From assembly GCA_013368325.1 (NCBI GenBank), contig JAACJK010000171.1, positions 463,760-527,759 of the forward strand: a stretch of 64,000 bases of DNA, in the 5' to 3' direction. Made by a program: the position numbers and the translations under genes. The notes under the pieces are model-generated. The model saw only the letters and a list, made by a program, of their open reading frames with translations. It was not told the DNA's origin and searched no databases. This stretch comes from Ephemerocybe angulata. Lineage: Eukaryota > Basidiomycota > Agaricomycetes > Agaricales > Psathyrellaceae. Below, piece after piece: positions 1-12,891 of this stretch (the first letter of the stretch is position 1; each line of letters opens with the position of its first letter).

Positions 1-1420
1 CCAACGGGCTTGCTTTTTTGTACCTACAGATAGTGTCTACGATGTCTACGTATCTTGCATGTATCCCTTGCGTAGAGGATGGTACGCTCCTGCTGATCAG
101 CGAGACCCCAGGTGTGGGAGTTGTTTACATGGGGGGGAACCTGGGGGAACTTGCCATACCCGGGCTGCTCGGCCTGGGTCCCTTGGGATTGTCACTCGAT
201 GGCCGTCGTGTGGCGTTATCACATTCCCAGTCCGTCCTGGCAGTTACGAGAGAAAGATGTGAGAAGATATTCAGCATAAATGCATAGGAAAGAACACATA
301 CCACCACTGGCAGTTGTCCATCTATCTTCCATCCACAACCTTCGAATACATGCCCATAATCTCTGGTCCACACGTAGTCCAGACCACAAACACAGTCCAC
401 TATGTAGCCACAACCCTGTGCTGCGGCGTCAGTGAAGACCCAAGTTGGACCCAAGATAAAAGATGGTGGCAACAATCCAAAACCTTCACGACAGCTAAAA
501 TGGAGTGCTGTAGCGCTGCGGGTCTCATGCTGTCTCATGGCAGACGCAGAAATACCGCTCAACTGCAGACAAAAGATACGCGTTTCCAAGACATCACAGC
601 GGGCGTGACGATAAGTAACTTGGTGAAGGGAAGAGAGAGGCCGCTGGGAGCGCTGAGCCACGTGAACTCTAATTTATTTTTGATCGTCGCTCGGACGCTT
701 TTGTCGCGTTCGAACCCAATTCGTGAAGCTGGATTTTCGGATTGCTTTCGAGTTTGGGGCCTTGGGGCACTCAAGGAACTTAGTGAAGGCGGAGATGAAG
801 ACGAGCCACAGGGACTTGCCCTTCTGCACAGTGTTTATCTTCATTCAAAGGTGTTTCATGCCCAAGGGAGGGAGGGCGCGCCTGAGAAGGGCGTTGGGCG
901 CTTAAATGATGCTCGGAAGCGGGCTAAGCGGCTTCCAGACCATGGTCAACAGTGGCTGCATCATTCGAAGCGACGCCTCAAAATACGGCTCCCATACCAG
1001 GCAAGTCAGGCCGAAAACCCGACCCAAACCTCCCAACCCAAACCTTCAAAGCATACCCGCAACCGTCGGAGAAACACCCTGCGAAAAACATTAGAGAGGT
1101 CTCCCGAGTCCACGAATCCTAAACTTGCCTAACCTTGGCCTAACCCGCCCACTTCGCAAGGGGAGATCTCCGAACTAAGTCATAATATACAATTTATTTA
1201 TTTCATCTCAACTGCGAAACAAGGAGCACCAGGACAACCGCATGTCCCATCCCTACGAATGCCATAACAAGTCATAACCTCGGAAAAATGGGCCCTGCAG
1301 ACCCCGTCCCCGTCTCAAAAGCCCTAGCTGAATCTCCGCACCGTGATCAGAATCGCCAGGGCCCACTCGCGCAGCCATTCTGAAACGAAACGGGGGTGAA
1401 ACACAACGCTTGCTCCACAC
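1..1420. other. No supported gene
   Basis: Open frames exist on both strands, the longest on the minus strand at 125-661, but none shows a recognisable domain, a convincing splice pattern or a family-like composition. The last about 280 bases before 1421 are probably the 3' untranslated region of the bromodomain gene, which runs leftwards. I see no RNA gene here. Confidence 0.5.
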
Positions 1421-3771
1421 CTAAGACGAACCAAGCGTTGGGACGAACTGCCGGATATGCTCTGGGACCAGATCCTTCGGCAACCGCGCTATCGTGTCCA
1501 AAGGCGCGCGCTTCGCAAGCGCTAACAAATTTAGGCGCAAATTCCTGAGCACAGGATCCTCTACGGAGGAGTCATCCTCGCTGGGGGGTTTGGGTGCAAG
1601 GTTCCGGCGGTTGAGGTCGATAATCACGGCCGCGACATAATCCAGCACCTCCTTCAACTCCTCCGGGCCCTCAAGCTCGGCGTCTGGCTCCTTGTTCGGC
1701 GCTGCCGCCGCCATCCACGATGGTTCCGGCTCCTCCACCTCCATGCTGTCGCCCGCCTTCGCGTCATTCTTGACCTCGGCCGACACTGCTGCCTGTTTCC
1801 GCCTCTCCTTCAACTCCTTCCCGTGCCATTCCTCCTCGCTCAGGAACAGTTCGTTTGGTATCTTGATGAGCGCGGCCATGTCGATCTTGTGTGTGCTGAT
1901 CGACCGAAGCTGAGCGAGAGCAGTGTTCGCAGCCGGGTACACGTTCAATGACGTCGCCATCTGGCCCGTCGGTTCCGCCCTGCCCTCCACGCTCTCCGCC
2001 ACGCTTTTCAAAAGCGAGTGCCCGCCGCCCGTAAGCTCATCCACAATGTTCTCCTCCACCCACTTCGCTAGCGGAGGCACATTGTCCCCATACTGCATAA
2101 ACTCCGCCAGACTCCGTACATACGCCAACCCATCTACACCTCCATACACCAAATCACACAAATATGACTCGCCTTCCGCTGCCTTCTCCCTCGTCCAGAA
2201 CGACGTCGACGGCTTCAACTCCGTTTGGGCCGGAACCTCCAATGTTTCTCGCAGCAGATCGAAATTGCCCTCCTGTTCCTGCCCTTCCTGCACCGTACAA
2301 GGACTCATTCCTCTCCGGCGCATCTCTTCAGCTAGTTCCCCAGCCAGAAGGGCGAAGGAGCCAAAGTCCGAGGCGTGCGCTTCACGCGGCACCTGCCATG
2401 ATGGGCCCTCCACCGCTTCGGTCTCGTCATCCCTATCCCGTCCCCTCTGCCGCGAGTTCACGTTCCGTGAAACGATCCAATGTCGTCGCTTTTCGTTTGG
2501 GGAGGGAACGGTAGGTGGTGTGTGGGTGAGAGGAACGGAGGTAGCAGCCGGGTATGATAGAGACTCGTTGATGAACATTGGGGGGTAGAGTGGGGTCAAT
2601 GTGGGGCGTGATGGGGGATCGGGGACGAGACTTGAGAGTACAGAAAACGGGTCCTCCATCTCGGTATAGTCCAAGCTGCCTTCCGGTAGCACTGGAGGGC
2701 CCTCCCTCTCTATTCGCATGCGCTCCTTCTTCGTCTTGTACTTCTTGCCTAAATAGACGTGAGAACACGATTCTGACCGCAAATCGTAACCCGTACCTTT
2801 CAGCTTGAGCGACAGCATCGTTTTCGCCCAGTCCGAGCCAGGTGGAAACGCGCCAATTCCATCCTTCGATCCAGGTAACCGGCCCTCGGCGTCGACGGAC
2901 TCTGATACTTGGCCGGAAGTCGTCACAGGTTGGTTGTGCTTCTTATACGGGCCTCTTGGACCGCGCCTGGTCGTTGTTGATTGCGGTTGGGGCTGCGATT
3001 GCACCGAAACTGAGCGCGCTCGGCTCTGGTCATCCACATCCATACGCTCCTCTTCCTCCTCCTCTACGTTGACTGTCGGGGTATCATCTTCATTCTCTAT
3101 GTCTATGGTCCAGTCCGCTTCATGTTGAATGACCGTCCCTGCCGCTCTGTTGATATGCTCCATGCTGAATGCCTCTATTTTATCTGCTTCAGTGTAATAG
3201 ATAGACCCAGGAGGGTTGAAGATCTTCGCATTGGTCGTTACGAGTCGCAGGTCGGACTATAATGCCATGAGACAGATAGTTGATGGAGCAGCAAATTACG
3301 CACTGCGAACTCCTCTAGTGACTTGTATCGTCCCCGGGCGACCTTCTCAGACATGGTCCCCAGGTCCATTGGACTCTTGACAACATCAAGATACCCCGGG
3401 ACGTTCTGTGCATCCACCGGGTGCAAGAAGAAAGCATAATCGTCCTTCCTGCAACATATCAGAACCGACGCCGGTCTTGAGCCACTTACGACTCACCTTT
3501 TTATCTGGACTATCAGTTTCGACAGAACCTCCTTCAACGGTTTCAGTTTAGTCGGCCGCGGGGGCTTCTTGTCCACGATTTCGATGACATCTTCGACGGG
3601 TGGGGGGTATGAGAATGAGGTCGAGCGAGGTTTCGATTTCTTGCTACTCTTGGCCGCTAGAACGCTCTTGAGCGACGGCAAGACCAATTTGAGACCGCTG
3701 GATCCGGAGTTCGAAGGTTTTGAATGGTACGACTCGGTCCTGGAGAAGTTATTGGAAGAAAAGCTGTCCAT
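1421..3771 (-). CDS. Bromodomain protein
   Basis: Nuclear acetyl-lysine reader, probably chromatin associated. The ATG at 3771 opens MDSFSSNNF; the longer frame upstream starts only with TTG. Exons read as 3771-3497, 3448-3304 and 3256-1421, with introns of 48 and 47 nt. The bromodomain spans the first three exons: it begins around KPLKEVLSKLIVQIKRKDDY, continues through PGYLDVVKSPMDLGTMS, and ends with NAKIFNPPGSIYY, which carries the conserved acetyl-lysine-binding Asn of the FN pair. The rest (about 550 residues) is acidic and low in complexity with a second conserved-looking part near the C-terminus. The overall form, a single bromodomain near the N-terminus plus a long tail, recalls BRD7/BRD9-like proteins, but that is inference. 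A 48-nt GT-AG segment at 2796-2749 has no stop and is a multiple of three, so it may be an intron or retained (735 or 751 residues). Confidence 0.85.
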
Positions 3772-3788
3772 GAATTCTGCTCGTCGAG

Positions 3789-4210
3789 GCAAGGGTGCTC
3801 CGGGGTTCAAAAAAATTACCTGGGGTCAGAAAGATTTTTTTGACCAACTCGGGAGGGACTATCTAACTACGTAAGCGCCAAGACCTTCCAAATATAGTAA
3901 TTCCGATCAATTTTAAACAGCTGCGCGCGCCCACGAGTGCCCAAGTTCAACTCTGGCCCAGCGTATCTATTATTTACAACTACCATATGCTTCAGAGTTC
4001 TAAATAAAATTACAACAATAGTATTGAAAGATGTATGCTATTAATATTTAAGTTCCTACACATGTTATCTCCTTCCAAAGCTCACAAAAGTCCCCCCAGA
4101 AGCCCGAAATTGGGCTTTGAAGGGGGGGTCAGAAAGATTTTTTTCCAGCCCTCCGGGGGGACTAACTAACTATCCCACGGTCGCTCATTTGAAGACCAGA
4201 GCACCCTTGC
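3789..4210. repeat. Inverted and direct repeat pair upstream of the bromodomain gene
   Basis: A perfect 12-bp inverted repeat lies at 3789-3800 and 4199-4210 (GAGCACCCTTGC on the right), with weaker matching beyond it. Inside it, a 20-base direct repeat, GGGGTCAGAAAGATTTTTTT, occurs near 3822 and near 4127, each followed about 12 bases later by GGGACTA(A/T)CTAACTA. The layout suggests a small nonautonomous element or a rearranged duplication just upstream of the start codon at 3771. There is no coding capacity. Confidence 0.5.
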
Positions 4211-6901
4211 GTCGAGGAGATATAGTGCGCTGTACCGGTCACGCGATTCTGATTGGTTCAACCTTTGCTGCTTATCTCATCATTTTAGAGCGAACCGGTC
4301 TGATGATCAGGCGAACTGATTGGTTCGCCCTCTACCATCGCTTTCGCTTGGACTCACTCAGCTCTGCGCTCTCCACGGTTAACGAGAAGGGGATCTTCTG
4401 GTTGACACACTCAAGAATATAGCTTGAGGACTCCAAGCTGCTGTTCCAGAGATTAATAGCTTGGGCTGTGTCCTCCGGTGTCGATTGCTTTGCCCGAATA
4501 CCGATGATGGAGGACTGTAACATTCGCCCAATACTCGCCACTACGCTGCCTGTGAAATTGGATGGGGATCATCTGAGATTCCGGTCGGTCAGGGAAGGTA
4601 TATGTCCTCCGCTGAGCTTTCTACCTACCTAGTCCTGGCATCAACATGAGCATTGACCTCGAGGCGACCTTCAGGATGTCGTCTGATTTACCATTGCACC
4701 TCTCAATATCCTCTCCCAGTTAATTACCACACAATGAACGATATCTGGGTCCTCTGGGGCATGGCTTTCTCAAGTCGGAATCTCTGAATGGTCTAGTCCC
4801 CTTATACTTCGATGGAACTATTCTCTTGGGACTACTCTCGGTTGGCTCTCGGTCTTGTGCTGCACCTTCAATGGGATCTCGCAATTATAGGGACTACGTA
4901 TTGAAAGCTGCGCCGCATTTATCCCACGAAGTAGGAATTTGCTCCGAGTCAATTTGCCCCAGGATCTGGCGGTGACTTTTCACCCGGTATTACCTCGACT
5001 GGAAATGCATGGTGGATTCCCTGAAGTTGTTGACCGGAGGGGATAGAACTTCGCTGCGTATGTATTATACTCATCTCTGCTCTTCCTTTCACGCACTGAT
5101 CCGTATCAGAAAGCCAAACACATTTAGTTGCCTCGCTTGGCCCCTTCCCTTTTCGATTACTAGCCTTGTAGTTAGCTGCTGACTTGGGGTGAGGGACGTC
5201 AGGCTCTCGGGTTGTCCCGAGCAGACGGCCAGATGTTTAACCTTACCATTTACCTTGACAGGCCCTTCTTGGGAACACTCACTCCGCGGCTATGGGGTCA
5301 AACGCCTACCCAGTAAGCTTCACACTGCACTGGATCTATGCCTGATCTTATTCGAATATGAAAAGGGCCTTTCCCATTTCGCTTGGTGTGTCAATTGTTG
5401 ACGTCGCGTTCCCGAGGCCCTGCTCCCCATTGGAAATTCAGCTGCGCTATACATGGTAAACTCACCACAGATTCACCCATTATGCTCATGATTGAGTTCC
5501 TAGTCGCGCTTAACCTTCACGGCGCGTGCATCGTTGTGTAATTGTCTGAGAATTGACTGTACGCCTGGTCTTCACGTTTTAGGAACCCCCGGACCATCAT
5601 CCAAAGGTTCCTCAACTTTAATATCCACGAGGCCTCACGATCATATAGGCTCTACTCTCTGTCAATTAAAATCACGGGCCTAAATGGACGCCTCTCCACA
5701 ACTGCGGTACATAATGGTGCTGAAATGCATAGTGTATCTCTAGGGTCCATTTTGCCAGTGGATACCGTCACTCGATGAGACGCAAGGCGACCCGTCGGCC
5801 TGCTACAAGGTTGAAGGCTCTCATGAGCCTCTGTAATAAGCGACATAGGGATGTGGGTTGTTAACAAGGCGCCACCAAATGGGCGTACGGTGGGTTTAAG
5901 ATATTTTCCTGCTCGAGGAGCCTGATCTTGAACATACTCAGCGCGTTCCGATTTGTTTCTGGCTGCTTCCGTTTAGCTCCCGCCTCCCGATGGTCGCCAG
6001 TTGCCTCCAGCTTCGACAGTGAGAGGACAGGTATCTCCATCCGGTTACGCGCCCAGTGCTACGCGCGCGTCTTGTCGTCACTGTGACAATATCGATCAGT
6101 GATAGATAGCACTCGTTCTCCCTCAGACGGATGGGCCAGCTGAGGCCGGAGTTTGAGTTCATGGCTTAGATTCTAAGGATCTTCATAGATCTTCGTGCAC
6201 CTATGTACGTCCTTACGGATAACAGTGCCCAAGTATTGGAGGAAAAGCATTTCCGTTCAAACTCAGTCGCGTCCGAAAGGGGCATGACCTTCCTAATTGG
6301 TGCTAGCTGTCACGACAAATCGTGACAACGAATATTTCCTACGCAAGTGTTCGTTGCATCGCGAGGGTTGCTGTATTACCGCTCTCTCCGCAACGGTCGT
6401 CGATGACCATGGAAATTGCTGCCACATCCTGTCTTGGGTCCATCTCTGGCCTGGAGACCACCAGAAAGGTGACCTTTTCTGCGCCGGAGCTCTCGGTGTT
6501 ACCGCCAGAAGACATACAACGCTCGCAATTAACTCGAGATCACGAGTGCGAGGAGATCAAGATTCAAGATAGGGACCATAATGAAGAGGGTAAAATAATT
6601 ACAGTAACCCGGGTGGGTTCACTTACGCAAAGAGACTCAATATACCCATGCACATGGGCCCACGGATATGGATGTTGTAAGGTTTGGTTGCGACAGATAT
6701 CGGCAATTGCTATACTTACCTGCGAACTCTCGAATGGCTCCTTGTTGCACCACCCACCTTGGGTCTCTACCACCACCACAACCGCCGCCGTCTCCTGCTC
6801 CTCTCCCTGTTCCTCCTGTCCGTCTTCTCGATGCCTTGAAGTCCAACAAGGCCTTGCTTCTGTTATCCTTGGTCCTCCTGCACTCTCCTTCTCCTACCTG
6901 G
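4211..6901. other. Long intergenic region without supported gene
   Basis: About 2.7 kb with only short open frames that look like noise on both strands. It probably holds promoter and 5' untranslated sequence of the divergent bromodomain and homeodomain genes. The base composition does not change sharply, and I could not find a tRNA or other RNA gene. Confidence 0.5.
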
Positions 6902-8781
6902 ATGTCTAAATCCCGGTCTTCTACTCCCACCCAGAAGCCATCTGGTGCACGTACTAATATCTCAACAATCGACGACTTAACACCTGGGCCATCCCAGCCA
7001 CACGAATCTACTGCCACACCAACGCGTACTAATATATCCTCCCGAACGGAACTATCCCCGGCCTTCCCCTCTAATATCCCACCTATTACAACTCCCGTTC
7101 CGAGCACTCGTACCTACCCCTACCGCGGGACCATTCGTAAAGCGGAGACCGACATCGAAGACGAGTCTGAACCAATGGCCAAACGCATGCGACGGGGCTC
7201 ATTGGAGCAACATGCTTCCCCAGTTCGACATCATCATGAAGACTCTCGGTCGAGCCCATCCTCTGATTCGCAGAGTGGCATGGCCGACACGGAGCTCGAT
7301 CGCAAGAAGGCTGGAGAGAGTGCAAGCTCAATTGGATCTACGACTCAGAAGAAAAAGCGGACACGGACACTGACGACCCCTCATCAGGCGGCGGTTCTGC
7401 ACGCCCTCCTCGCGCAGGTAATATCTTTTCCCTCGGCTTTTCCTTTGCCCTAGGCTCACTCCTCTATCATAGTCTCGATTCCCCACTACAGCCATGCGTG
7501 AGGAGGTCGGTCGCGCTATTGGGCTCAGCGCTAGGAAAGTACAGGTGCGTTTCGTCTCGAAATTTTGAGTATAATGACCGAGTTTTCTCACCGACGATTT
7601 AGATCTGGTTTCAGGTATGCATGGTACTCATCTTGTATACAGACATGAACTAACGCGTTCGTCTCATGTAGAATCAACGCCAGAAGGCCAGGCGTCCCCG
7701 AAGTCAAGGTGATGCACCCCCGAATCGCCTTCCTCAGTATGGACCCTACCCGACGGGCCTCCAGTCTGCCGGGCAGGGAGCGTACCCGACCATGAACCCG
7801 GTCAGGATACCTACGATTCCTCCGTACACAGTCGCTGGTCCCTCGTCCACCCGTAGCCCTGAGATCCACCGAGACGATCGCTATTACAGGAGTGCCCCGC
7901 TGCCCCGCGAGCCACCCCATACGGCCTCCAGTGAAGGCGACGCCCCACGTCTGCTTGGACCTGGGATGCCCGGGTTTCATCCATCTCGACACCGGCACAG
8001 TCTCAGCTATGGTAGAGATCAGCCGTATTCCGCCCCGGCGCACACTGAGGCCCACTTCACTGGACCTTCTCGGCGATATACGAGCCCCGGTAGCTCGACG
8101 GCGTCGCCCCTCATGCACGCAACCGCAGCTCTTCGACCTGTTACGACACAGTCCATCCATCGAGGAGAGAGGGACCCCTCACGCACGCTTCCGCCTCTCG
8201 TACCCAGCCGTCCTTCGACGTCCTCCCATCCATATCACCAAACTCATAGACCATTCCTCCCCATGCGGCACGATTCGCCTGCTCCTGTGATGGCACCCAT
8301 ACTACATCATAGAACACCGTCTCCAGAGCGGCGCTTTGCTCACCAGCTCCCCGATATTCACCCCGCTCATCAAGTCGCTCTACCTCCTCCATTCACGCTT
8401 CAGCCAGCTCCGCAATGGAACCCGAGCACATATGGTGCCTCCGCTCGCCCAGGTTCTGGGCACTGGTCGCGTCCGGCATCTCGTTCAGCGCACCCACATC
8501 CTCTGACACCGAACGCTTCTTCTTCCGAGCGCACCTATCATGGTCCAGAACATACCACCGACCTTCGACGTGAAGCAATTCCGGAGAATACGCCACCGTC
8601 GTCCCCACCCAGTGGGCCTGCTCCTCCCACCAGCTCACCTCCCCCTCCTGCACGCTCAGGCCGCTACGATCCCATCCGCGAGATGTTCATTCCTTTCACA
8701 TCTGCGGCCACAGCGGCCACGACGACTCACACACGAGACCGAAGCAGTGAAGACGAGAGTCATTCTCCAGATGAGAGATGA
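6902..8781 (+). CDS. Homeodomain transcription factor
   Basis: Sequence-specific nuclear DNA-binding protein, 569 residues from four exons: 6902-7417, 7473-7544, 7603-7614 and 7672-8781. Phases close exactly (516, 72, 12 and 1110 nt). The homeodomain starts at KKKRTRTLTTPHQ (about residue 149), continues with LHALLAQ and SRFPTTAMREEVG, and its third helix reads RKVQ-IWFQ-NQRQKARR, giving the canonical WF.N core. The IWFQ part is a separate 12-nt exon with GT-AG introns on both sides. The N-terminal 148 residues are Ser/Thr/Pro rich, with a possible basic nuclear signal, KRMRRG. The long C-terminal part is Pro/Ser/His rich and probably disordered. The start was set at MSKSRSSTP because sequence upstream in the same frame looks non-coding. 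Mating-type homeodomain genes normally come in divergent pairs; no partner is seen, so this is more likely a regulatory homeobox gene. Confidence 0.92.
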
Positions 8782-10573
8782 CGTCTTCACCTTCCAACGG
8801 CCCAATACCACGATGATCCCGTAATTCCTGGCCTCTATACTATCAACCGCCTAATGCCTTTTCACGAATCGTTCACGATGCTTCGATATCAAAACCCTGC
8901 ATTCTTTTTTCCGGGCTCTGGGGGACTATGCATTGTTTCAAATTGCCATATCCGACGCTTTCTACCCCACGTACGCACGCATCACACTGCACCACCATCA
9001 TTACCATGCACATGCACCATCGATATCGGGATTCACTCTCGAACCTATCCTTCCTTATAATTGGCTCTCTCTCCTCCTCCTGTCTCTATAGATTACAGCT
9101 TACAGCTACGTTAACGCCTCCCACCTTCCGTAATTTCGCCACCCTCCCTCTGATGGATTTCTCTCGGAGATGTTCCATTGGAATCGTAGCTCCCTTTTCC
9201 TTCCTCATACAAGTGTTGTGCGTCATTCATTTATAGTTAGTTCTCCTTGTAGTGTATTGTTTTTGTAGCTTTCGTCTCCCGCCTACTGGTACCCACTCTC
9301 CTTATTCAATCGGTCATCCGCTAGGTCCCTCATAACATGATCAAGACCTGTATAATTATAATTGTCTCGCGTACCATACTGTTTGTAGTCGAACCTTAAT
9401 GTAATCTAATAGTGTTGTTCAATTATCACTTCCTCAAAATTAACTCGAACCCGGAAGCCCGACATAACATGAGATTGACGATGTACTGCGGCCGAAAACA
9501 ATGGACTGGCCTGAATGCTTCGCACTCGATGGATGTACATAGTCATCCAAGAGCGAAATCATCGCAGTAAACTTCGGGCTGGACGCTATGCATTATCCGT
9601 ATTAGTAGCGCGGAGAAAACGGAGCGTTCTCTATCATATTTTTGGCCCCCTCTGAACTCATGATATTCCACCCATACGTTTTATTAGCTGAAAGGGATTG
9701 TGGCGAAGGCTCGGTGACTCTCTTCCTCTCTCTTCCTCCCAGCCAAGAATTCCAGAAGATAATCTTCAAGTTGCTTCCTCACTCAAGCTTCCACAATTTA
9801 TCAGAGAGAGAGCGGGCAGGGTGTCGACTGCCTCCTTCCCCTCGTCACGAACTTGAATACTGCCTAGATCCGTGCATACCTTTGTCCGCCGCATAAGCAA
9901 CCTCCTTCGTCCCATTCTCTTCTCTTTGATGCAGTATTTGTCGCATGTCCGTCTGCCCGAATTGGGGAAGAAGTCAGGAAGGGGTTCGACTATGAGTGAT
10001 GCCTGATCGACTCGATCGAGGATGGAGCGGATTTAGATAGGGTACGTTCCCTTCCTGATGGAGAAAGCTCGATCGAAAAAGCGGTTCGGGCGATCGTGCC
10101 AGCACGTGGCAGAGAAAGCCGACCACTCCACCTGCCACCAAGCTGTCAGCCAACGGCCAGGCGAGGACAGGCGAGGACCTCCTTGCGCCTGCAGCAGTGG
10201 CCTTGCACCGCATGGTAGATAGCCAGAATGAAGATCTGCACAAGAAGAATGTTCAGACTCCTTACCAGGCATTTTTTCCGGAATGTGAATGGAATGGTCG
10301 ATGGATAAAACGTGCCAGTGCGACACGCCGCTGTCCAAGGGCCAATTAATAGATTCTATAGTGCTTGTCAAGTGGAACTGAATACCTTGTGAATGCATAA
10401 CAATGCCACTTGGGCTGAGCATTTACCATCGGAGAATAAGTGCTTTTCGTAAATGAGTCCGGCCGCCCGCATCGAGAGGTTACCCTGAGTTAACCTACGA
10501 GCAGATTGCCCACACGATGTCTAGTGTCTACTGTCTACGGAACACTTCCCGGTCATATAACCAACATCGAGCT
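8782..10573. other. Intergenic region between convergent genes
   Basis: Contains the 3' ends of the homeodomain gene (+) and the RING gene (-). Short open frames at 8854-9236, 9642-9896 and 9974-10422 have no recognisable content. Nothing else is supported. Confidence 0.5.
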
Positions 10574-12569
10574 CTATTTACCTTTCCCTACAGCAGGCCT
10601 GGGAGGATCCCCAGATCCTCCTTCCTGGCGGGGGCCAGGTGTTCCAGGTGGCTGGCCCAGAGGCCCCAGATGAGAACGGATAGAAGATTTCAAGTCTCTC
10701 CCAAGGCGTGGCCGCGCTGTCGAGGTGGTGGGATGGCCACCGTGACCCTGCTGCCCTGTATCCATGCCGTCATGTCGAGCAAGGGTAGTACCCGCTCTAT
10801 GTTCGCCGCTTCGATCTTGGACAGGATGGACTTGGTCGTCCACACGACTGACACCACCTCTCGTCACTCCCGCTTCCTCTGGACTGGGTGACATGTCTCT
10901 GCCCTTCCCTTTTCGATTTAGATTGTGCCCTGGGACTCCGTCTATTTGGTGCGAGCGCGGGTGTGAGCTGACGAGTTCTGACACTTGCATATTAGATCCC
11001 ATATGTGTAGCTTTTTCCACAGGCGCACGGGAGGACGAAGGGACCGTGGACCGTTGGTTCCGATAAGATGGTGGCGCGTTGACCGATCTCCGGGGAGAAG
11101 CATCGAGAGTATTTCGGCTACTTGATGCAACAGCCAGTTGCGTAGTCTGCAGATGTGCTGGATGGTCGCGCTGGTAGTGTGTTGGGTTTGACGACTCGGG
11201 ATCGAACGTATGACTGACATTGCTTTCTCTTCCACGAGAAGGCCCTTCACGAGCTTGAGAATTAGGTGGTGGTGACGGAGAACGCGAATCGCTCTGCTGA
11301 TCCCATCGTCTTCTTCGCGTTATCTCGGACGGTGGCTGTTTTCCAGCCGGGGTATCATACTGCAGCAACGGGAAAACGTCAACAGATTGGCAATTAAGGT
11401 AACTTGAAGGGGCTTGCCTGAACTATAGTGTCGTAGACAAATAGGTCTTTGTAAGGCGATCGAACATAGCAATATACCTCTGAATGGAATCAGTCTCGAG
11501 GTTTACAAGAGAATGGTGGGGCAGCTGACCATGGGCAAAGTGTTCTGAATTAACGTGTTTGCCTTTCGCAGCCTCCGGGGAGCCCATATCGAGGAACTCT
11601 GCCAGTAGCTTGACTGCAGACTCGGAGCGAATGTCGATTGACTTCATTAAGGATATTATGAGGTTGGTCAAAAACTGAGGAGATCACGGATCAGCAGAGA
11701 AGTTATTGACAATGCAGAGATTTGGCTCACTTCGACATCCAGACCTTCCCAAACGCGCAGTTCGCGGCGCAGGAAGGTGGTCGTGCGTGCTATTAGGTCC
11801 GCAGAAGCGGCGAATTGTGACGGTGTCGGGTATGGACGGTACTTGGTGTATTTATTTGACCCGACATGCTGGAGAAATGGGTCAGGAACGCACTTATAGA
11901 TCGGGTGTGGCGAACTCACTCACTTTCGCGTATAGGTCGTGCTCATAGATCGCCTTTGAAGAATGGAGCGTTCAAGCCGATCAGCCTCGTCCATGGTATC
12001 GCGGTGGTTCCTTCGCCTTTCCCTACGTTGCCGTGCTGCCCGTTGGCGAACATTATCCAATGCCGTCCGACGTCCTTGCTGAGGAATCGGAGACCTGTTC
12101 AACGGAGTTAAATGGTGCTTTCGATAGTCATGTCTCGATCTGATGCTATGAATCACATAGTCCCCAACTGGTTGATTGCATAAAGGGCAGCGTCGCGATT
12201 GGCCTGGGGTCATGAGATCGTAAATGTGTCTATTACGGTCCATTGAATTCAGGAGTAGAACGCACCTATCCATACTAATAGGCATTCGAAGCAGAACTCA
12301 TGAGAGCAGTTGGGAATCACAGTGCGATCCTCCACACGGTGGAGACAGATACTGCAGTTGTCTTCTGCATCCTCGTCATTGTCGACGTCGTCCAAGCCGT
12401 TCTCAGCCTCTTCCGCCGCAGCGACGGATTCGGTCCCATGCTCTACCTTCGCGCGCTTCGAATTTGGCTGCGATATATCATCGTCAACGCCATGTTTTTC
12501 CTGCCCTTCGTGAGGCAATTGTACGTCGAAATTGTCGATAGTAAGGTCTATGTAGCTCGTGGAGGTCAT
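10574..12569 (-). CDS. Topors-like RING-finger protein, frameshifted
   Basis: Probable ubiquitin E3 ligase. Exons: 12569-12266, 12203-11924, 11868-11731, 11674-11530, 11479-11418 and 11359-10574. The RING reads CSICLHRVEDR, then HEFCFECLLVWI across intron 1 to RRCPLC, a C3HC4 set. Conserved blocks follow: HVGSNKYTKYRPYPTP, FLRRELRVW, SLMKSIDIRSESAVKLL and RSPYKDLFVYDT, which I recall from fungal Topors-type RING proteins. The C-terminus, rich in Ser/Arg/Pro, looks disordered. Two oddities: near 11957 the reading frame must change by one base between ERSILQRR and IYEHDLYAK, with no intron able to do it; and intron 5 (11417-11360) has a GC donor. All other exon phases close. The gene may be a recent pseudogene, or the base may be an assembly error. 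It is divergent from the dehydrogenase at 12892. Confidence 0.85.
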
Positions 12570-12891
12570 GGATCAGGAGCAAGCCGTCAAGATTACTCAG
12601 CACCCTCGCGTTCGCCGGCGTTTGCCATATTAATCTTTGAGCGCTGACGGCCACAGCGGCTCACAACCTCCTCTCAAGCGCTCGTCCACAAAAGAACCAG
12701 AAAACTTTGACTGTATACCCTGGGCCTGACTAAGGGTATTTGGGAGAATACTGACTGATGCTCTGCTTTCTAATCGTTCTGGGGTTGCGCAATCGAGCTT
12801 AGACATGCACAATCTTCCAACTTTGGGAGCCCTTGGAATCGTATAAGACCCACCCCGAAGCTTGACCAACATCATCAACAAATCAATATCC
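12570..12891. promoter_or_regulatory. Shared divergent promoter region
   Basis: These 322 bases separate the ATG codons of the RING gene (-) and the short-chain dehydrogenase gene (+), so both 5' regions must lie here. I did not find a clear TATA box or operator-like palindrome. Confidence 0.6.

Noticed and set aside
125..661. 178-codon minus-strand ORF with several Cys and Trp residues
   Set aside because: No domain, no signal peptide, no splice context, and overlapping plus-strand frames are equally open; not enough support for a gene.
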